Program-made: the position numbers and the translations under genes
The notes under the pieces: generated by a model
Database searches by the model: none
What the model was told of the DNA's origin: nothing
What the model saw: only the letters and a program-made list of their open reading frames with translations
Shown: piece after piece, positions 6,310-10,845 of the stretch
How the letters are laid out: each line of letters starts with the position of its first letter
How positions within the stretch are numbered: the first letter of the stretch is position 1
Assembly: GCA_031273365.1 (NCBI GenBank)
Contig: JAISSA010000042.1
Span: 1 to 10,845, forward strand
Length of the DNA stretch: 10,845 nt
From: Synergistaceae bacterium
GTDB lineage: Bacteria; Synergistota; Synergistia; Synergistales; Aminobacteriaceae
Reading direction: 5' to 3'

Positions 6310-6708
6310 TCAGGGGGCCTCCTGTTGTACCGTCGGGGACGGACGAACCCAGTCCTCGCGGTCCGCCGCCAGAAGCGGCATGGAGAGCATCATGTCTCTG
6401 GAGAAGCCGGGGGTGAGCTCCCTGTCGATGGTCTTCACGACTTCTTCCCCCCACTCGTCCATCACCTCGACCCGAATTCTGAAGGCGGGGCCGACGACAA
6501 GCGCCAGATCGCGGTCGCGCGGCAGCAGCTCGACGGGTTCGGCTCCGTTGACGCTGACCTTCACCGACTTCAGCGCCCTGAAACTCTGGCCGTCGACCTC
6601 GATCGTCTTATTGTCCAGAAAAACCTGATGCTCGCGCCCAATGTAGACAAGCCACGTCCCCAGCAGGACGACAAGCGCCAGAAGCAGCAAACGCAAAAAG
6701 TGGCGCAT
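6310..6708 (-). CDS. Small membrane-anchored protein of ABC operon (possibly DUF6672 type)
   Basis: This 132-residue protein has one N-terminal membrane segment (residues 3-22, MRHFLRLLLLALVVLLGTWL), followed by a roughly 105-residue domain predicted outside. That domain is rich in short beta-like stretches (VFLDNKTIEVDG, 29-40; VKVSVNGAEPVELLPRD, 49-65; RIRVEVMD, 78-85). There is no lipobox cysteine, so it stays as a membrane anchor or is weakly cleaved. The start ATG 6706-6708 lies seven bases after the permease stop codon and uses AAAGGAG, which overlaps that stop, implying translational coupling. An upstream extension of the frame runs into the permease gene and is rejected. The layout (fourth gene after ATPase and two permeases) resembles small accessory proteins of DUF3798-linked transporters. 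That family name is from memory and unverified. Function unknown. Confidence 0.78.
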   Translation of the reverse strand: MRHFLRLLLLALVVLLGTWLVYIGREHQVFLDNKTIEVDGQSFRALKSVKVSVNGAEPVELLPRDRDLALVVGPAFRIRVEVMDEWGEEVVKTIDRELTPGFSRDMMLSMPLLAADREDWVRPSPTVQQEAP

Positions 6709-6715
6709 CCGAACC

Positions 6716-7843
6716 TCACTCCTTTCCCGCGGGGCCGCGGAGGCTTCGACGCGCCTCGGCGCGGTCGCGGAGCCGCTTCCACGCGTGCAGCACCAGCGCC
6801 AGGGCAATGATGCCGTAAGAGACGAAGACGCGGAAGTACTCGCCGATCTGTGCCTCTCCCATCAGGTTCCTGCCCGCCTTCGGGGCCACGATGAACATCA
6901 GGTGGAAGAGGACGACGCCCAGAAAGACGTTGCCGATCCCGGCGCGCGAAACGCTGGCGCCCCCGATCAGCAGCGCGGCGATCGAGAACATGCCCGCCTG
7001 ATCGTGGCTGTTGTACGTATTGAGCGTCCCCATGTTCTGCAGAAAAATGATCTGCCCGTAGCAGGCCAGCACCGTCGAGATCACGATGGCGATGACGCGC
7101 GTCCGGTTCACGGGGATGCCGGCGGAGTCGGCCACGGCCATGTCCTGCCCGATGGCCCTCATGTCCTGGCCCAGCTTCGTTTTACGAAACCAGAGGATAA
7201 AGAAGCAGAAAGCCGCGATGACCAGATACGTCGCGACCGGGATGGTGACCGTGCCGACCTGCAGGGGAATCAGCCGGTCCAGGACCATGCGGATGCCGGT
7301 GAGGCTGATGGCGTTGCGGATGCCGTGGCCGCGCGAAAGCACGAGCGCCGGGTTCGAGATCGGGATCAGCCAGCCCATGAAGTAGAGAACGAACAGCTGG
7401 TAGACTCCGTTGATGAAAAACCCCAGAATGTAGGAGGTCACCATCTCCTGCCCCTTGGCGCGGTTCAGCACCTCGCCGCAGAGAATGCCCAGAGCGACGG
7501 CGACCGGCGTCCCGATGATCATCGCCAGCACGATGCCGGGAATGCCCACGACGGCCCAGTCCGAGACGAAGATCAGCCCGATCTGCCCCGCCATCGCCCC
7601 GAGCACCATGCCGAAGTTCAGCCCCATGCCCGCCATGATGGGTATCAGCAGCGAGAGGATCAAAAACGAGTTCCGCCCGATGCGAACCAGCAGCTCCTGA
7701 ATCAGGTAGGTCGCGGAAAAATCCGAAAGCGGAATCGCCACGACGGAGATGACGATAAAGATGACGGGAACCGCGTAGTCCGCCAGCAGGCTGCCGACGC
7801 CTCTGTTCCGTTTTTTGTCCGGCCCTCTGTCCAGGCGGCTCAT
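6716..7843 (-). CDS. ABC transporter permease 2 (BPD_transp_2, RbsC/BMP-transporter type)
   Basis: This 375-residue inner-membrane subunit is the second half of the importer channel. It has a basic N-terminus (MSRLDRGPDKKRNR), a first membrane segment at about 24-42 and some eight to nine further hydrophobic segments. Family landmarks are AGMGLNFGMVLGAMAGQIG (71-89) and the cytoplasmic coupling loop KTKLGQDMRAIGQDMAVADSAGI (221-243), where the ATPase docks. LLIGGASVSRAGIGNVFLG (291-309) follows. It ends with a basic tail. It overlaps the other permease by four bases (ATGA), the usual sign of a coupled heterodimer. The ribosome site AGGTGA sits inside the end of the upstream gene. Substrate is not evident; nucleoside, sugar or another small polar compound is possible. 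Confidence 0.93.
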   Translation of the reverse strand: MSRLDRGPDKKRNRGVGSLLADYAVPVIFIVISVVAIPLSDFSATYLIQELLVRIGRNSFLILSLLIPIMAGMGLNFGMVLGAMAGQIGLIFVSDWAVVGIPGIVLAMIIGTPVAVALGILCGEVLNRAKGQEMVTSYILGFFINGVYQLFVLYFMGWLIPISNPALVLSRGHGIRNAISLTGIRMVLDRLIPLQVGTVTIPVATYLVIAAFCFFILWFRKTKLGQDMRAIGQDMAVADSAGIPVNRTRVIAIVISTVLACYGQIIFLQNMGTLNTYNSHDQAGMFSIAALLIGGASVSRAGIGNVFLGVVLFHLMFIVAPKAGRNLMGEAQIGEYFRVFVSYGIIALALVLHAWKRLRDRAEARRSLRGPAGKE

Positions 7844-8874
7844 CTCTTCACCTGCGCCTTTCTCGTCAGAGCGTAGAGGATCATTCCGTTACTGACGATA
7901 ATTCGAATAACCTCGGACATGTCCGTTTTCAGCACGCTGTTGATGACCGACGGCGTCATCGTCAGGATGCCCTGAAACAAAAACGTGCCCACCACCACGT
8001 TGAAGATCGTGGCCCTGTTGACGGATGCGCCGCCCAGAAGGATCGCGGCCACCGTCGGAAGCGCCATGTAAAAGGGCCCCATGTAGAGCTGGATGAAGCC
8101 GAAACTCTGTTCGTAGACCAGAATCCCGATCGCCCCGAAGATCGTGGAGAGGACGACGGAAATGACGCGCATCCGGTCCACGTTCACGCCCCCGGCGCGC
8201 GCGAACTCCGGGTTCGAGCCCACGGCCGTCATGGCGGTGCCCGTTTTCGTCTTCATGAAAAGCCAGATCAGGAAGCACATGGCCGCGAAAAACAGAAACA
8301 TGCCGGTCGGGAAGTAGAACGTGCCGATTTTGAAGGATAAAAAGTCGCTCAGGATATGGGACCAGTAGTTGTCGACGCTGATCGTGGTGCGAAGCCCCGT
8401 TCCCTGATAGCCCCAGACCATCGTCGGATTTTTGTAGGGCAGAAGAAGCCACGCCATGCACATGAAGGCGACGGACGAAAAGCCGACGTAGGTCGCGATC
8501 ATCATCTCGTCCCCCTTGACGCGGTTCAGAAGCTGGCCGTAGCCGTACCCCAGGATCGCGGCGATGGGGATGGAAAGCCCGATGGCCGTCGCGAAGCCCA
8601 ATGCCCCGCGCACGCCGAACTCGATGCTCATCGTCGCGCCCAGAAGGCCCGCGATGACGCCGAGGGGGAGACCGAAGTTGAGCCCGCACCCCGCCTGCAC
8701 CATCGGGATCATGGCCAGCACCATCACGCCGTTCATCCCGAAGCGCACGAGCGTGTCCGAAAGGGACGTGGAAATGCGGACCCCCACGAAGGGCGCCGTG
8801 ACAAAAAGCGCGAGCAGGAAGAGACCGATGATGACGCGGGGCCAGCCCGCCGTCGCGATAAATTTTTTAAGCAT
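7840..8874 (-). CDS. ABC transporter permease 1 (BPD_transp_2, RbsC/BMP-transporter type)
   Basis: This 344-residue inner-membrane permease pairs with the next gene to form the channel. It has an N-terminal segment at about 13-30. The family element GCGLNFGLPLGVIAGLLGA (62-80) resembles the equivalent stretch in the partner permease. The ATPase-docking loop is KTKTGTAMTAVGSNPEFARAGG (208-229), and LLGGASVNRATIFNVVVG (279-296) comes before the C-terminal helices. The start ATG 8872-8874 lies inside the ATPase gene, an eight-base overlap with its TAA stop (8867-8869); the end overlaps the next permease by four bases. Such overlaps imply tight coupling and fixed stoichiometry. The two permeases share arrangement but differ clearly in sequence, as expected for a heterodimeric BMP-type system rather than a recent duplication. 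Confidence 0.93.
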   Translation of the reverse strand: MLKKFIATAGWPRVIIGLFLLALFVTAPFVGVRISTSLSDTLVRFGMNGVMVLAMIPMVQAGCGLNFGLPLGVIAGLLGATMSIEFGVRGALGFATAIGLSIPIAAILGYGYGQLLNRVKGDEMMIATYVGFSSVAFMCMAWLLLPYKNPTMVWGYQGTGLRTTISVDNYWSHILSDFLSFKIGTFYFPTGMFLFFAAMCFLIWLFMKTKTGTAMTAVGSNPEFARAGGVNVDRMRVISVVLSTIFGAIGILVYEQSFGFIQLYMGPFYMALPTVAAILLGGASVNRATIFNVVVGTFLFQGILTMTPSVINSVLKTDMSEVIRIIVSNGMILYALTRKAQVKR

Positions 8875-10492
8875 TGCCCGTCACGGCCTCCTTTTGCGCG
8901 CCTTCGTCTTCGACGTCGCCCATCATCAAAAGCCCGAACCGCTCGGCCGGCGAGATCGCGGGCAGAATTCCCGCGATCTTCCCCTCCCCGACGATCGCCA
9001 CGCGGTCGCACACGGAGCGGAGCTCCTCCAGCTCCGAGGAGGTGATGAGAATCGTGGTCCCGTATTCTTCGTTGTAGCGGCGCAGCGTATTCAGGACCAG
9101 TTCTTTGGCCCCGACGTCGATGCCGCGGGTCGGTTCGCAGATCAGAAGCAGCTCCGGCCGCATGGAAAAGGCCTTCGCGAGGCACACTTTCTGCTGGTTG
9201 CCTCCGGAAAGCTCCACCGCGCGCTGAGCGGGCCCCGTACATCTGATTTCAAGGGATTTTATGTATTGTTCGCTCTCCGCCGCGATGGCGTCGTCGTCCC
9301 TCAGGCGAACCAGGTTCCCCAGCAGCGGAAGCCCCTTCAGAAAGCGGTTTTGGACCTGCATGCCCGTGAAGGTGATGTTCCAGTCGATGCGCTCGCCCAG
9401 CAGCAGCCCCACGCCGCGACGATCCTCCGAGACGAAGGCCATGCCTCTGTCCAGCGCCTTCCGGGGTTTGTTGAGCTCGACCTCTCTGCCGAACAGGCTG
9501 ACCGTCCCGCCCGCGGGGTAAAGCCCCATGATGCCGTTGGGGATCCCCAGCTTGCCCTGGCCGGCCAGCCCGCCGATCCCGAAGATCTCCCCTTTGTGGA
9601 CGTCAAAGGCGGCGTTGCGCACCGTTTCGCCCGGCATGTCCACCCACAGGTCCCGCACCGAAAGGGCGACCTCGTCGGAGATCGTTCCGGCCCTGACGGG
9701 ACGGTCCTCCTCGACGTTACGCCCCACCATCCATGCGGCGATGTCCCGTATCGAGGCGGACCGCGCGTCGGAGTCCCTGATGACGTTGCCGTCGCGCAGG
9801 ACGAGGATCCTGTCGCAGAGGCTCTTGATCTCCTGCAGGCGGTGCGATATGAAGATGATGGCGATGCCGCCGTCCGCCAGCTTCCGCAGAGCGTCGAGCA
9901 GGATGCGCGCTTCCGTCTCCGTCAGGACGGCGGTCGGCTCGTCGAGCACCAGAACGCGCGTGCGGGTGCGGTCGATCTCCCGGGCGATCTCGATGAACTG
10001 CTTGTAGCCCACCGGCATCTCCGCGGCGATCGTGTCCACTCCGATGTCCACCCCCAGCGTTTTGATCGCCCGGGCGGCCCGGGCCCGCATCCCGGGGCGG
10101 TCGAGGGTATTCAGGCGTTCGCTGAAGACGGTCTCCAGCAGCGATTTATTCAGTTCTTCCCGATTGAGAAGGATGTTTTCAGCGGCGCTAAAACCCGGTA
10201 TGAGCGAAAATTCCTGATGCACCATGCCTATGCCCGCAGCGAGGGCGTCGAAGGGCGAACCGAAACGGATGACCTCGCCGTCGAGCACGATGTTCCCCTC
10301 GTAGCCGCCGGTGCCGGAGATGACCGGCATACCGAAAAGAATGTTCATGAGCGTCGATTTTCCGGCGCCGTTTTCTCCCACAAGCCCCAGGATCTCGCCG
10401 CGGTTCAGAGAAAAACTGACGTCGGCGAGCACCCGATTTCCAAAATACTCCTTGCCTATATTTTCCAGCTTCAGCAACGGAACTTCAGGCAA
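8867..10492 (-). CDS. ABC transporter ATPase with two fused nucleotide-binding domains (RbsA-like)
   Basis: This 541-residue cytoplasmic energy subunit carries two ABC domains in tandem. Domain 1 has an intact Walker A (GENGAGKST, 39-47), Q-loop Gln93, Walker B VLVLDEPT (180-187) and switch His217, but its signature is degenerate (MPVGYKQ, 159-165). Domain 2 has a degenerate Walker A (GGLAGQGKL, 307-315, lacking the Ser/Thr). Its signature LSGGNQQ (428-434) is perfect, and Walker B is LLLICEPTRG, with Cys452 where Asp is normal. So one composite site is canonical and the other is doubly degraded, as in many RbsA/BMP transporters. The start is probably TTG 10490-10492, seven bases after GAGGTG within AAGAGGTGAT; TTG 10496-10498, the longest form, is too close to that site. 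The gene overlaps permease 1 by eight bases. Confidence 0.94.
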   Translation of the reverse strand: MPEVPLLKLENIGKEYFGNRVLADVSFSLNRGEILGLVGENGAGKSTLMNILFGMPVISGTGGYEGNIVLDGEVIRFGSPFDALAAGIGMVHQEFSLIPGFSAAENILLNREELNKSLLETVFSERLNTLDRPGMRARAARAIKTLGVDIGVDTIAAEMPVGYKQFIEIAREIDRTRTRVLVLDEPTAVLTETEARILLDALRKLADGGIAIIFISHRLQEIKSLCDRILVLRDGNVIRDSDARSASIRDIAAWMVGRNVEEDRPVRAGTISDEVALSVRDLWVDMPGETVRNAAFDVHKGEIFGIGGLAGQGKLGIPNGIMGLYPAGGTVSLFGREVELNKPRKALDRGMAFVSEDRRGVGLLLGERIDWNITFTGMQVQNRFLKGLPLLGNLVRLRDDDAIAAESEQYIKSLEIRCTGPAQRAVELSGGNQQKVCLAKAFSMRPELLLICEPTRGIDVGAKELVLNTLRRYNEEYGTTILITSSELEELRSVCDRVAIVGEGKIAGILPAISPAERFGLLMMGDVEDEGAQKEAVTGNA

Positions 10493-10528
10493 CTGCAATC
10501 ACCTCTTTAATATTGAACCAAATAGTGA

Positions 10529-10562
10529 AAGGAGGAAATGTCGCTTTCGGACACCCCTCCTT
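10529..10562 (-). other. Stem-loop in leader of ABC ATPase gene
   Basis: AAGGAGG (10529-10535) and CCTCCTT (10556-10562) are exact inverted repeats 20 bases apart, about 37 bases upstream of the ATPase start. In the minus-strand mRNA this stem would stand between the binding-protein gene and the ATPase. That position often holds processing or stability hairpins that keep the binding protein in excess. No U-tract follows it. On the plus strand the AAGGAGG precedes a short ATG frame of 11 codons, judged incidental. Confidence 0.35.
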
Positions 10563-10571
10563 CTCCCGAAT

Positions 10572-10755
10572 AAACCGGACACAACCGTTCAGGTCCAAGG
10601 GTAAGCCCGGTAATGTCAACAACTTAAGGAAGAAAATTAACGGGGTCAGGGGACTCGTCCCCTGCGGGGTGCGGGGCAGAGCCCCGTGGTTTGGGCTTAA
10701 GTTGTTGGCATTGAATAGTTGTTGACCTGGAATTTGAACGGTTATCGCCCGGTTT
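10572..10755. repeat. Outer broken inverted repeat enclosing repeat copy 2
   Basis: Outside the terminal repeats of copy 2, further matching arms occur in the same order: AAACCGG (10572-10578) with CCGGTTT (10749-10755), AACCGTTC (10583-10590) with GAACGGTT (10736-10743), and AGGTC (10591-10595) with GACCT (10724-10728). A second partial copy of the right-end core, GTTGTTGAC, is at 10718-10726, just outside the main right end. The 184-bp structure fills most of the 275-bp gap (10493-10767). It may be the remains of a larger palindrome or of nested insertions. Confidence 0.55.
10612..10712. repeat. Intergenic palindromic repeat, copy 2 (101 bp)
   Basis: Terminal inverted repeats AATGTCAACAACTTAAG (10612-10628) and CTTAAGTTGTTGGCATT (10696-10712) match at 16 of 17 positions; the odd position is a T-G pair on the plus strand. 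Inside are CAGGGGAC-TC-GTCCCCTG and a GGGGC-AGA-GCCCC hairpin. It is the same orientation as copy 1 at 2500-2599 and closely similar, but differs at several stem positions in ways that keep pairing. It lies between the substrate-binding protein gene and the ATPase gene. There is no open frame of its own and no clear target duplication. Confidence 0.85.
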
Positions 10756-10767
10756 CCTGCGAATCGG

Positions 10768-10845
10768 TTATCTGCTGATATTGAAGTACTTTTCGGGGAT
10801 TTCCACGTCGGTCAGGCCCATGTAGCCGCTGCCGAAGATGTAGGT
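10768..10845 (-). CDS. C-terminal fragment of probable ABC substrate-binding protein
   Basis: Only the last 25 codons are inside the window, ending EIPEKYFNISR and a TAA stop at 10768-10770; the frame is open to the right edge. Position, directly upstream on the same strand as the ATPase and two permeases, is where the extracytoplasmic solute-binding protein of BMP- or DUF3798-type importers is usually encoded. The visible tail has no motif that proves this. The sequence YIFGSGYMGLTD looks like an ordered C-terminal strand and turn rather than random translation. The 275-bp gap to the ATPase, filled by palindromic repeats, could set different expression levels for the binding protein and the membrane complex. 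Confidence 0.55.
   Translation of the reverse strand, partial: TYIFGSGYMGLTDVEIPEKYFNISR

Noticed and set aside
6785..7876. Plus-strand open frame of 363 codons opposite permease 2
   Set aside because: Very rich in His, Asp, Arg and Gln, as expected from the reverse complement of a membrane-protein gene.
8564..10510. Plus-strand open frame of 648 codons opposite the ATPase and permease
   Set aside because: Composition is typical of antisense frames (Arg, Pro, Asp, His-rich), and the opposite strand has unambiguous ABC-transporter motifs.
10538..10573. Eleven-codon plus-strand frame after AAAGGAGG
   Set aside because: Spacing to the ATG is only about two to four bases, the peptide is uninformative, and the AAGGAGG is explained as one arm of a stem-loop.
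10513..10725. Plus-strand frame across repeat copy 2, similar to a peptide from copy 1 (VPCGxxGRAPWFGLK)
   Set aside because: The shared peptide comes from the repeat DNA itself. The frames differ on either side, so this is repeat-derived translation and not a conserved protein.
1..10845. CRISPR arrays, tRNA or rRNA genes, transposases, phage genes
   Set aside because: No spaced direct-repeat array, cloverleaf, rRNA signature or transposase motif was seen. The only repeats are the two palindromic elements and the short tandem.

Overview
The window is GC-rich and densely coded, with short gaps, tightly packed operons and few pseudogene signs. Gene content suggests an anaerobic, double-membraned bacterium: a Tat system, poly-ferredoxin membrane proteins, a BMP/RbsA-type ABC importer and an M20D amidohydrolase. 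Synergistota is my best guess. It rests on overall resemblance of the proteins and of the intergenic repeat, not on a marker gene; Desulfovibrio-like or clostridial relatives cannot be excluded.

Region 1 (1-3539, minus strand) looks like one redox and secretion operon. In transcription order it reads: a DUF362 protein with a twin-arginine signal, a 100-bp palindromic intergenic repeat, a 513-residue six-cluster iron-sulfur protein resembling NapH fused to NapG, tatA, and tatC (3' end outside the window). The DUF362 protein carries a textbook Tat signal. The iron-sulfur protein appears to carry a second twin-arginine signal in its middle, as a signal anchor. The operon would then supply both the export machinery and its presumed cargo.

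Region 2 (3540-4983, plus strand) has a divergent promoter region and two unrecognised small membrane proteins. They are separated by a short AT-rich stretch of degenerate tandem repeats.

Region 3 (4995-10845, minus strand) is a transport operon. The C-terminal tail of a probable substrate-binding protein lies at the right edge. It is followed by a 275-bp gap holding the second copy of the palindromic repeat, then an RbsA-like double ATPase, two BPD_transp_2 permeases overlapping end to end, and a small membrane-anchored protein. After a 136-bp gap comes an M20D metallo-amidohydrolase. The likely picture is uptake of a small nucleoside-, sugar- or amide-type compound, possibly followed by cytoplasmic hydrolysis; the substrate cannot be read from the sequence.

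The two most interesting points are the self-contained Tat/iron-sulfur/DUF362 module with its internal Tat signal anchor, and the two-copy intergenic repeat. The stems of that repeat are kept by compensatory and G.U-compatible changes.
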